DNA of 64,000 nucleotides from positions 124,001 to 188,000 of the forward strand of contig NZ_CP136600.1 in the NCBI RefSeq assembly GCF_032911225.1, in the 5' to 3' direction. Below are positions 9,859 to 17,954 of the stretch, piece by piece. The stretch is from Thalassotalea fonticola. Its GTDB lineage: Bacteria > Pseudomonadota > Gammaproteobacteria > Enterobacterales > Alteromonadaceae. A program made the position numbers and the translations under genes. The first letter of the stretch is position 1; the number at the start of each line of letters is the position of its first letter. The notes beneath the pieces were generated by a model. That model saw only the letters and a list, made by a program, of their open reading frames with translations. It had not been told where the DNA came from and searched no databases.

Positions 9859-10743
9859 TCAATCCTTAACTCGAACAGGTTTCACTTTTAACATTCCGGT
9901 AGTCATGCTCACTCCGAATAATATTAACGCCGCGCCCATTAACATTGACAGTGTAACCAGCTCTTGTAAAAACAGAACCCCCCAGATGATACCAAACACT
10001 GGGATCAAATAAGCAACGGTGATTGCTTTTTCAGGCCCTAATGAAGCAATTAAACGAAAATATAATATGTAGGCCAGTGCTGTACATACTGCCCCTAAAG
10101 TGAGAGTTGAGTACATTGCTAAGTCACTTATTGGCGCTGAAGGCCAAGTAGCGGGTAAGAAAGGGATATATACGACAGCAGCAAAAAATTGGCTACCTGT
10201 TGCTATTGCTAAAGAACTGACACCGGTTAGTTTTTTCTTGGTATAACACGCGGCAAAACCGTAATTAAGAGCCGCAATAAGGCCGGCAATAATCGCGATA
10301 GCAGTATCATCAAAGCTTAAATCACCTTTACCAACAAATAATACTAATACTCCACTAAAACCAACGATTAAGCCTGCTGTTTTAATAAAGGTTAAGCGCT
10401 CCTTTAACCAAATAAAAGCAACCAGGCCTGCAAATATTGGTGCGGTTGCATTTAAAATAGACGTTAATCCTGCACTTAACGTTAATGTTGCATACGCGAG
10501 TAATAGAAAAGGTATAGCAGTGTTCGTTATACCAACAATAAATATACCTAGCCAGTTGTTGACCACATCTCTTACTCCTTTGTACATCAATAAGAACGGT
10601 AACAAGGCGATAAAGCCTATGGCGGCGCGCATAGCGATTAATGCAACAGGTCCTATTTCAGGCGCAGCAATGCGCATAAACATGAAAGATGCTCCCCAAA
10701 TGGCAGCAAGTGATATAAGTTGAATTAATTGTGAAAGGTTCAT
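9859..10743 (-). CDS. DMT-superfamily (EamA) inner-membrane transporter
   Basis: 294 residues with ten predicted transmembrane helices arranged as two EamA repeats. The first repeat starts LISLAAIWGASFMFMRIAA and the second at about residue 150 (IIAGLIAALNYGFAACY), ending in the usual GAALILFGVSM helix and a short basic tail. Members export metabolites or amino acids in exchange for protons; the substrate is not readable. Transcribed leftward, divergent from the ion-channel gene with about 145 bases between them, and convergent with the FemAB-like gene. Confidence 0.92.
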   Translation of the reverse strand: MNLSQLIQLISLAAIWGASFMFMRIAAPEIGPVALIAMRAAIGFIALLPFLLMYKGVRDVVNNWLGIFIVGITNTAIPFLLLAYATLTLSAGLTSILNATAPIFAGLVAFIWLKERLTFIKTAGLIVGFSGVLVLFVGKGDLSFDDTAIAIIAGLIAALNYGFAACYTKKKLTGVSSLAIATGSQFFAAVVYIPFLPATWPSAPISDLAMYSTLTLGAVCTALAYILYFRLIASLGPEKAITVAYLIPVFGIIWGVLFLQELVTLSMLMGAALILFGVSMTTGMLKVKPVRVKD

Positions 10744-10888
10744 CGTTTAAAAGCGGTAAAGATTAACATGAGGTTAATATACTCGTGTTAAATGTAAAAG
10801 GTAATGACTTATTTGTTGTTACGTCTTGAATTTACTCTATTATGCCTTATATAAACGCCTATCTAAGCTTAAATTATCTACCTATAAA

Positions 10889-11719
10889 ATGACAATAAGT
10901 ATTTCTTTATTCCAAAATCAACTTAAACGAATTGACTCAAGTAAAATATTTCAGGGTTTAGTGATTTCGGTAATTATTATCTCAGCGTTACTCATTGGTG
11001 CGAAAACTCATGATTTACCCTCTCAGGTGATCACCGTTTTAGCTTTGTTCGATATGGGCATAACGATATTTTTTGCCATAGAAATTGTCATTCGTTATTT
11101 AGCTACAGACAGTAAATCAAAGTTTTTTAAAAATGGCTGGAACATATTCGATAGTTTGATTGTTATTGGTAGCTTGATCCCTGCAGGTGGCTCTGGAGTT
11201 TTATTAGCACGCTTGTTGAGAGTGTTTAGAGTATTACGTTTAGTATCTATGGTACCAGAGCTAAGGTTACTCATAAATGCACTGTTAAAAGCCATACCTC
11301 GAATGGGCTATATAGCCTTATTAATGTTTGTTATTTTTTATATCTATGCGGCTATTGGTAGTATCTTGTTTCATCAAATTAATGATTTTCTCTGGGGCGA
11401 TGTTTCAGTCTCGTTGCTTACTTTGTTTCGTGTAGCAACGTTCGAAGATTGGACTGACGTGATGTATGAAACAATGACGGTATATCCGATGAGTTGGGTA
11501 TATTACATCACCTTTATATTTTTTACTGCTTTCATCTTTTTGAACATGATGGTAGGCACGGTATTAGAAGTCATGGCCGATGAGCATGAAATTGAACGGG
11601 CGAAAGCACATGGTGAATCAGCAGATGGCGGCGAGCCAGCAAGTCGAGCACAAATAGACCAGTTACAAGCGCAAGTTATTGAATTAAAAGCGTTGATAAC
11701 AGAAAAATACAAAACTTAA
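10889..11719 (+). CDS. Voltage-gated cation channel of the NaChBac class
   Basis: 276 residues from the ATG at 10889 (a TTG at 10826 would add 21). Six-helix channel subunit forming tetramers. S4 shows arginines at every third position (LLARLLRVFRVLRLVSMV, about residues 106-123). The pore loop reads LFRVATFEDWTDVMYE; the filter TFEDWTD has acidic residues at three positions where the sodium-selective NavAb filter TLESWSM has only one. The engineered calcium-selective CavAb filter is TLDDWSD, so calcium permeation is a reasonable inference. S6 is followed by a cytoplasmic stretch and a C-terminal coiled coil (RAQIDQLQAQVIELKALITE), as in bacterial sodium channels. Length matches NaChBac (274). 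The start remains uncertain because neither candidate has a strong ribosome-binding site. Confidence 0.9.
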   Translation: MTISISLFQNQLKRIDSSKIFQGLVISVIIISALLIGAKTHDLPSQVITVLALFDMGITIFFAIEIVIRYLATDSKSKFFKNGWNIFDSLIVIGSLIPAGGSGVLLARLLRVFRVLRLVSMVPELRLLINALLKAIPRMGYIALLMFVIFYIYAAIGSILFHQINDFLWGDVSVSLLTLFRVATFEDWTDVMYETMTVYPMSWVYYITFIFFTAFIFLNMMVGTVLEVMADEHEIERAKAHGESADGGEPASRAQIDQLQAQVIELKALITEKYKT

Positions 11720-11803
11720 ATATCAATTCAGGCTCAGCAATATTATCATATCTAGCATTAATTCATTTTGTGGTAGTTACACTATACTTACTATCACTTA
11801 AAA

Positions 11804-11826
11804 TGATGCTTAGCTAGTAAGCATCA
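11804..11826 (+). promoter_or_regulatory. Hairpin in the leader of the alanine symporter gene
   Basis: Perfect 9-bp stem TGATGCTTA / TAAGCATCA with a 5-base loop, ending 5 bases before the Shine-Dalgarno AGGAT (11832) of the next gene. There is no T-tract. The position suggests a role in mRNA stability or translation control rather than termination. Confidence 0.45.
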
Positions 11827-11842
11827 ATAATAGGATCACATT

Positions 11843-13264
11843 TTGATAAATGACGTTGTTGGTTGGTTGAATGGGCTGCTTTGGGGTTATGCCCTGGTGC
11901 CTTTACTACTTGTTGCCGGTATTTGGTTTACCGTGCGCTTAAAAGCAATTCAGTTTCGTCATTTCACTCATATGTTCTCAGTAATGAGGCATAGCCGCAG
12001 TGGTGATGGTCACGGTATCACTTCTTTTCAAGCATTATGTACTTCCTTAGCTGCACGAGTGGGTACTGGTAACCTTATGGGGGTTGCAATTGCCATTTCT
12101 ATTGGTGGTCCAGGCGCAATGTTTTGGATGTGGGTGATAGCTATCATCGGCATGGCAACCGCCTTTGCTGAAAGCACTTTAGGTCAGCTATATAAAGAAG
12201 AAAATAGTGCCGGGGTTTATCGTGGAGGTCCAGCATTTTACATGCTTAAAGGTTTAAAAAGCCCTGCGTTAGCTCTTATTTTCTCTGTTTGTTTATTTAT
12301 TGGCTACGGCATCATATTTTCTGCTCCTCAAGCCAACTCTATCGCGGAAGCGTTTAATTATTCCTACAATATTTCCCCGTGGATCACAGGTACATTTTTA
12401 ACAATTTTTTCAGGAATAATTGTTTTGGGTGGGATGAAGAAAATCGCACGGTTTTCTGAACTCGTAGTACCATTTATGGGGATTGCTTATTTTCTCGTCG
12501 CATTATGGGTTATTGGCGCAAATATTAGTGAAATTCCAGCTATATTATCAAATATAGTCAGTTCAGCTTTAGGTTTGCGAGAAGCTGGTGGTGGCATGAT
12601 TGGTGCGGCGATTATGCAAGGCATTAAACGCGGTTTATATTCTAATGAAGCAGGCATGGGGAGCGTACCCCACGCGGCTGCTGCGGCAACACCTTATCCG
12701 CCACATCCTGCCTCGCAAGGTTATGTGCAAATGCTAGGCGTATTTTTTGATACTATTGTACTGTGTACGTGTACTGCAATGATTATACTGTTAAGTGGCA
12801 TTGAACTAGGTCAAGAGTTCGGCATTCAACTAACTCAACAGGCACTTGAAAATGAAGTTGGTTTTTGGGGCAGCGACTTTATTGCTTTAGCGATATTCTT
12901 CTTTGGTTTTACCTCCATGGTTGCAAATTACGCTTATGCTGAAAACTCTTTACCATTTATTAAAATGAACAACAAAATAGGTCGATTAATATTTTTAAGC
13001 GTTTTCCTAGGTATGATTTTTTACGGTTCAATTGCAACCTTAGGTGAAGTCATTGCCTTAGCTGACTTGGCAGTAGCGCTAATGACAGTAGTAAACGTAG
13101 TTGCCATTATGTTGTTAACCAAAACATTGGTCACACTTGCTAAAGATTACAACAGCCATATTGATAAAGGTGATATTCCACGCTTTATTGCTACCCCAGA
13201 TCAAGAGCAGGAAATGAATTTAACTAGGGGCATTTGGAGCGAAGAGAATACTCGCATTAAATAG
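11843..13264 (+). CDS. Alanine/glycine:sodium symporter (AGCS family)
   Basis: 473 residues, the usual length for the AGCS family, with ten to twelve helices. Family signatures: FQALCTSLAARVGTGNLMGV (about residue 62, the GTGN sodium/substrate motif), GGPGAMFWMWVIAIIGMATAFAESTLGQ, and GIKRGLYSNEAGMGSVPHAAA (about 262). Imports alanine or glycine with sodium across the inner membrane. The start is TTG: AGGAT lies 6 bases upstream, and the nearby ATG at 11850 is out of frame. A perfect 9-bp hairpin precedes the ribosome-binding site. An inverted repeat without T-tract (13282-13315) follows the stop and may serve as 3' end. Confidence 0.95.
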   Translation: MINDVVGWLNGLLWGYALVPLLLVAGIWFTVRLKAIQFRHFTHMFSVMRHSRSGDGHGITSFQALCTSLAARVGTGNLMGVAIAISIGGPGAMFWMWVIAIIGMATAFAESTLGQLYKEENSAGVYRGGPAFYMLKGLKSPALALIFSVCLFIGYGIIFSAPQANSIAEAFNYSYNISPWITGTFLTIFSGIIVLGGMKKIARFSELVVPFMGIAYFLVALWVIGANISEIPAILSNIVSSALGLREAGGGMIGAAIMQGIKRGLYSNEAGMGSVPHAAAAATPYPPHPASQGYVQMLGVFFDTIVLCTCTAMIILLSGIELGQEFGIQLTQQALENEVGFWGSDFIALAIFFFGFTSMVANYAYAENSLPFIKMNNKIGRLIFLSVFLGMIFYGSIATLGEVIALADLAVALMTVVNVVAIMLLTKTLVTLAKDYNSHIDKGDIPRFIATPDQEQEMNLTRGIWSEENTRIK

Positions 13265-13281
13265 TCTTTATATCTGACTAT

Positions 13282-13315
13282 GTTGAACAGGCCGGTTTTT
13301 ATTCGCTTGTTCAAC
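13282..13315. repeat. Inverted repeat after the symporter gene
   Basis: GTTGAACA / TGTTCAAC, 8-bp perfect stem separated by 18 bases, 18 bases after the symporter stop. It is possibly a 3' hairpin; no U-tract follows, so it is not called as a terminator. Confidence 0.4.
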
Positions 13316-13373
13316 GTTTATTCTATGGATGATAAGTCGGCAGTTTTTTGCTATGCTTGCGCCATTATTACCC

Positions 13374-13389
13374 AATACCAATTGGTATT
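13374..13389. repeat. Perfect 16-bp palindrome upstream of the helicase gene
   Basis: AATACCAATTGGTATT, an uninterrupted palindrome ending 26 bases before the helicase ATG. Could be an operator for a dimeric regulator or one member of a dispersed intergenic palindrome. Confidence 0.4.
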
Positions 13390-13415
13390 ACCTACCTAAA
13401 TAAACAGGACACTTC

Positions 13416-14717
13416 ATGAGCTTCGATACTATTGGCTTACCAGATGATTTATTAAATGCGGTAAAAGCATGTGGTTACAAAAGCATGACGCCAATTCAGC
13501 AGCGTGCTATTCCTGCGGTTCGAGCAGGTCAAGATGTGTTAGCAAGCGCGCAAACCGGCACAGGTAAAACTGCTGCGTTTGCATTACCCATTATTGAACA
13601 ACTGCTAAAACATAAAGCATCGACTGTGCCTGTTGTGCGAGCGTTAATTTTAACGCCTACTCGAGAGCTTGCTAAGCAAGTTGCGATGAATATCCGTGAA
13701 TACACGCAGTTTACGGGGTTAAAAACTGCAGTAGTGTTTGGCGGTGTAGATTCTGCTGGGCAAATCAAAAACTTAAAAGCTGGCGCCGATATTTTGGTGG
13801 CAACACCAGGTCGTTTACAAGAACACCTAGAAGCAAGAAACGTTAGTCTTACACAAGTAAAGTTTGCTGTACTTGATGAAGCTGACCGTATGTTAGATAT
13901 GGGGTTTGTGAAAGATATCGAAACAATCTTGCAATCAATTAAACACCAACATCAAACGCTATTATTTTCAGCCACATTTTCAAATAAAGTAAAATTGCTG
14001 ACTAAGCAGTTTTTAACTAATCCGCGAATTTTAGAAACGGCAAAGCAAAATGCTACCGCATCCAAAGTTCGCCATTTTGTATATCCTGTGGTTGAAGAGC
14101 GTAAGAGTGAAATGCTGGCAGAGTTAATCGGCGTCAATAACTGGCAGCAGGTTATGGTATTTGCTGGCACTAAAGAAAGTGCCAATCAAATTGCCAAAGA
14201 GCTAAAACTTGACGGCATAAAAGCGGCTCTTTGTCATGGTGATAGATCACAAGGCTCGCGAAATAAAGCGTTGGAGGATTTTGCTGAGGGTAAAGTTAGA
14301 GTACTAGTAGCAACCGATGTTGCTGCCCGCGGCATTGATATAGAAGATTTACAGTATGTGGTAAATTACCACTTACCATTTTTACCGGAAGATTATATTC
14401 ACCGCATTGGCCGTACAGGTCGAGCAGGTAAGTCGGGAACTGCGATCTCTTTTGTATCACCTAAAGATAATAAATTTTTAGGAAATATAGAAGAAGTTGT
14501 CGGTTATAACATTGAGCAGGTAAAACTCAAGGGCTATGAGTTTGATCCACTTGATTATGCATCTAAAGCAGAAAAAAAAGCTGCTGCAAGCAATGCTAGC
14601 AGTAGAAATAGATACCAGGCACAGCAAGATAAGAATCGCAGTGTCGCTAAAAAGCGTACGGATATAGGCCGACCTAAAGCCAAGCCGAAACGTAAAGGTC
14701 GTTATTCATCAAAATAA
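13416..14717 (+). CDS. DEAD-box ATP-dependent RNA helicase, RhlE-like
   Basis: 433 residues. All core motifs are present in order: the Q-motif region (GYKSMTPIQQRAIPA), Walker A ASAQTGTGKT (about residue 45), PTRELAKQV, TPGRL, DEAD in VLDEADRMLDMGF (about 153), SAT in LLFSATFS, then in the second RecA domain RVLVATDVAARGIDI and HRIGRTGRAG (about 330). The tail after residue 385 is Lys/Arg-rich and low-complexity, as in RhlE-type helicases that act on ribosomal RNA or mRNA, often important in the cold. Assignment to RhlE over SrmB or DbpA rests on general resemblance and size. ATG with AGGA upstream. The next gene starts 27 bases downstream. Confidence 0.93.
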   Translation: MSFDTIGLPDDLLNAVKACGYKSMTPIQQRAIPAVRAGQDVLASAQTGTGKTAAFALPIIEQLLKHKASTVPVVRALILTPTRELAKQVAMNIREYTQFTGLKTAVVFGGVDSAGQIKNLKAGADILVATPGRLQEHLEARNVSLTQVKFAVLDEADRMLDMGFVKDIETILQSIKHQHQTLLFSATFSNKVKLLTKQFLTNPRILETAKQNATASKVRHFVYPVVEERKSEMLAELIGVNNWQQVMVFAGTKESANQIAKELKLDGIKAALCHGDRSQGSRNKALEDFAEGKVRVLVATDVAARGIDIEDLQYVVNYHLPFLPEDYIHRIGRTGRAGKSGTAISFVSPKDNKFLGNIEEVVGYNIEQVKLKGYEFDPLDYASKAEKKAAASNASSRNRYQAQQDKNRSVAKKRTDIGRPKAKPKRKGRYSSK

Positions 14718-14744
14718 AAGCATTAGCGCTGAAAAATACAGATA

Positions 14745-15509
14745 ATGAGTAATAATTCTAACAAAGCTGTTCCACACGCCAAAAGAATAGCAAATGCTGA
14801 TACGGATCAGTATTATCAAAGTGAGCAAAGCTTGCATCAACACGTTGATCATAGTCTTGCTCACCAAGAAATTGAAACGCCATTTAATTTTCGACACTGC
14901 TGTTGGTTTTGCCAAGAGCCAAGTCAATTACGACTGTTATTTCCAAGCACTAAACAGCGCTTAATAGATTGCACTCATCAGGCTATTTCTGTACCTATTT
15001 GTGGTGAATGCAAGTCGCTTGCGAAAACGTCGCAGGCAAGTGATATTTACAGATGTAGAGAACAAATTAAAAAAGCACTAGCCAAACGCTATCAGAAAGA
15101 TTTAGCCATAGGAAAAAACTGGACAAAAGAAGAGCTTGCCAATGCAGGGTTCGAAGGTGGTAGTTTTGAAGGCTTTGCCAGAAGTGGCTGGATGATGTTT
15201 GAAATAGCAAGGGATAGAGTTAATTTTTCTGGTTGGCCTTTATGGTGTAATGGTGAGCAAATAGAGGATACAACGCTTGGCAAGCAGTTTATCTTTGATG
15301 GCGTTGCTTATTCAGATCTTAGCCAAGCCGTAGACTTTTATGTTAAAACCTTTGGTTTGCATAAAGACTTCTTCGTTGAGTGCATAAAAATTATTGGTGT
15401 TAAACGTTTTGGCCATGCAATACGCTTTGCACGTCTTTATATTGGCTATTCGTCAAAAGAACGCCGCGAAATATTAAACGATCTTGCCATCACAGAACAG
15501 TCTCATTAA
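14745..15509 (+). CDS. Unrecognised cytoplasmic protein with a CxxC...CxxC site
   Basis: 254 residues, no signal peptide or membrane segment. The most distinctive part is a four-cysteine pattern, CWFCQEPSQL (about residue 52) and VPICGECKSLA (about 87), which looks like a zinc ribbon or knuckle, followed by a helical, basic region (REQIKKALAKRYQKDLAIGKNW) and a conserved-looking motif rich in Gly and Trp (GFEGGSFEGFARSGWMMFE, SGWPLWCNG). The C-terminal third is helical. I do not recognise the family. It starts 27 bases after the RhlE-like helicase and is probably co-transcribed, which together with the basic region would fit a nucleic-acid role (inference). The stop codon overlaps the convergent CadC-like gene by 4 bases. 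Confidence 0.75.
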   Translation: MSNNSNKAVPHAKRIANADTDQYYQSEQSLHQHVDHSLAHQEIETPFNFRHCCWFCQEPSQLRLLFPSTKQRLIDCTHQAISVPICGECKSLAKTSQASDIYRCREQIKKALAKRYQKDLAIGKNWTKEELANAGFEGGSFEGFARSGWMMFEIARDRVNFSGWPLWCNGEQIEDTTLGKQFIFDGVAYSDLSQAVDFYVKTFGLHKDFFVECIKIIGVKRFGHAIRFARLYIGYSSKERREILNDLAITEQSH

Positions 15510-17746
15510 TTATTAAACAGTTTGCTAAGTTGTTCTTTATAGACTAAAAATTGTGGGTCTACTAATAACAGCTCTTTTGGATAGCCAAGTGTTATAGCAT
15601 TTTCGATCATATTCTCTGCTTCTAAAATTCGCTTACAGTTTAAAAATACCAGGGCTAAGCTATAAAAAATATAGGGATCGGCAGGGGATTTTTTAAGAAC
15701 CGTTTGCACATATGAGTCGGCTACTGAACATTGTTTAAGCTCTGAATAATAACGCGCGATTTGCGACTGATTTGTTTCATCGTTAGGGTTAATCAGCTCT
15801 TTTTTTAAAGCTAATTGCAACGCTTTATTATAAGCCGCTGGTGCATGCTCATTCTGGATGGTTGAGTATTTATATGAATCCCCTAAATTTGCCCATATTG
15901 TATTGTCATTAGGCGTTAATTTTGTTCCTTGTAAATATATTTCAGCGGCGTTATCAAATTGTTTTAAGAAAAATAAACTGGTAGCTAAATTTGAGTAAGT
16001 AAGAGCTGTCGGCTCTATAGCTAATGCTTTTGACCAGGCTATACTGGCGTTTTCCCAATCCATCAGTAAATAATAAGCACCGCCCAAAGCATTGTAAGAA
16101 TTAGCGACATTATTATTAAGTGAATTAACCTTGTTAAACTGTAAAATAGCGCGTTCATACTGACCGATATAATATAAAAAAACACCAAATTGATAATAAT
16201 TTCTCCAGTAGGTAGGCTCTAATTCAATGGCTTGAGTATACAGTTCTTCAGCTTTGTTATTATCTTCGAGATCAAAATATACTTCTGCTAAAGTGGTTAT
16301 AACTACAGTGGCTTGGTTATCAATAACTAACGCTTGTTCTAAGTATTTAATTGCTTCTTGCTGTTTGCCGCGGATCATACTCAACTTTCCTAAGGATAAA
16401 TATGATTCAACACTTTGAGACTGGTAACTTGCTGTTAAGTCACAAACCTCAACACCTTTTATGTAATGGGCCGGATCTTTTCCTAATTGATAAAGCTCTA
16501 AATAAGTGAAACAAAGTGCTGCTAAAGCATTGATAAATTCTGGATCTAGTTTTAATGCCATGTTGAACAGATTTTCAGCAGTAATTAATGAGTTGATACT
16601 TTTAGTTTTACGGTACTCGTTTTTACCTTGCAGGTAGGCATCATAAGCTTCAAAGTTATTTGTTGGCATAGAGCTTTGATTATTGCTATATGACTCATCA
16701 ACGCCGGGTATCAACAAATGCAATGCATTTGCAACTTTTCTCGAAAGCTCAGCATATAAGCTTAAAACTTGAGTCAATTGGGCACTTGTTTCAACCCCCC
16801 ATACTTGAAAGCCAGTGACTGAATCAATTAGGCTGGTATTAACAATGATAATGCTTTGTTCTTGTCTGGCTTTACCCTCAAGAATATACCTGACTCCTAA
16901 ACGAGCTTGAATCTCATCTATGCTGGCATCTTTACTTAGATCATTAGTCGCTCTCATTGATGTCACTTTAAAGCTTGATTTTTGAGCTAAATAATTAATT
17001 AATTCTTCTTGCAATCCAGACACTGCATACACAGGTAATTTATGTTCACTTAACGTTGAATTTTGCGCGGTAAAACTAAGTACTGCCACCGCATTATCTA
17101 TAACAACTTGATTTTGTGGTGTATTTTCACTGTTTTTATGTTGTTCAGTCTCTACTTCCATATAAGTGGTTAGGTGATTAGATAAGTAGTAAACAACTAC
17201 TAAAGCAATTACAGCAAAAATCAAATAAATTAAAAATTGCTGACCAAAAAACTTGTTATTATTGGCGTTATTAAATAACCGCCAGCGAGTGTTTTTTAAG
17301 GATTGACTCTTATTGTTGTCGCTAAAGTTAAACAACCCAGAACTTGGCTTCGCTAACGTAGGAAGCATCATTCGATAACCTTTTCTCGGGATAGTTTGAA
17401 TAAATCGAGGGCATTCTTTATGGTCGTCGAGGGCGTGTCTAATTTCACTAATAATATGAGTAATATTTGTTTTTGATGCGCTTTCATCTCCCCAGCCAAA
17501 CGCTAATATTTGCTCTCTAGAAACTATTTCACAATTACTTGCCGCTAAAAATAATAATATTTCCATTGCCTTCGGGGCTAAGTGATAAGGTTGTGAGTTT
17601 CTTATTATTAAACCAAGATCTGGTTCAACAATAATATCAGCTAGACTGAAACCACTATGCAATTCTTTAGGCACAGTGAACTTTTCAACAGTTGAGGTTC
17701 TCCCTGTCGTAGATGTGCTTTTGTTTAAAATAGTTTTGTCTGGCAC
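15506..17746 (-). CDS. CadC-like membrane transcriptional regulator with TPR sensor domain
   Basis: 746 residues. N-terminal OmpR/PhoB-type winged helix (about residues 30-125; LAPKAMEILLFLAASNCEIVS then SREQILAFGWGD and RFIQTIPRKGYRMM), a single transmembrane helix (about 170-192), and a periplasmic part with at least six TPR-like repeats (about 365-740: for example AEVYFDLEDNNKAEELYTQA, YNALGGAYYLLMDWENASIA). Before the TPRs lies a TolB-N-like region (AVLSFTAQNSTLSE...), often found in this regulator type. The design is one-component: the periplasmic domain senses and the cytoplasmic domain binds DNA without phosphorylation. Start is GTG at 17746; no strong ribosome-binding site was seen. 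Divergent from the Kef-type antiporter, with 208 bases between them, so that gene is a candidate target. Confidence 0.9.
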   Translation of the reverse strand: MPDKTILNKSTSTTGRTSTVEKFTVPKELHSGFSLADIIVEPDLGLIIRNSQPYHLAPKAMEILLFLAASNCEIVSREQILAFGWGDESASKTNITHIISEIRHALDDHKECPRFIQTIPRKGYRMMLPTLAKPSSGLFNFSDNNKSQSLKNTRWRLFNNANNNKFFGQQFLIYLIFAVIALVVVYYLSNHLTTYMEVETEQHKNSENTPQNQVVIDNAVAVLSFTAQNSTLSEHKLPVYAVSGLQEELINYLAQKSSFKVTSMRATNDLSKDASIDEIQARLGVRYILEGKARQEQSIIIVNTSLIDSVTGFQVWGVETSAQLTQVLSLYAELSRKVANALHLLIPGVDESYSNNQSSMPTNNFEAYDAYLQGKNEYRKTKSINSLITAENLFNMALKLDPEFINALAALCFTYLELYQLGKDPAHYIKGVEVCDLTASYQSQSVESYLSLGKLSMIRGKQQEAIKYLEQALVIDNQATVVITTLAEVYFDLEDNNKAEELYTQAIELEPTYWRNYYQFGVFLYYIGQYERAILQFNKVNSLNNNVANSYNALGGAYYLLMDWENASIAWSKALAIEPTALTYSNLATSLFFLKQFDNAAEIYLQGTKLTPNDNTIWANLGDSYKYSTIQNEHAPAAYNKALQLALKKELINPNDETNQSQIARYYSELKQCSVADSYVQTVLKKSPADPYIFYSLALVFLNCKRILEAENMIENAITLGYPKELLLVDPQFLVYKEQLSKLFNN

Positions 17747-17954
17747 GATTAAAGCAGCCTAAGGCATTCAAGAATTTTCGAATAGACCTCTGTTCCTAAA
17801 GTAATTAATATAAAATAATATATGAATTTATATTATGGTTGGAGAAGCTCTAATTAGCGAATCACTTTGATAAGTTTGTACATTGGGCGGGGAAAAATGA
17901 TAAAGTAAATTTTTTGTAAAAAAAACCTATACAAATAATCAAATAAGGATATCT

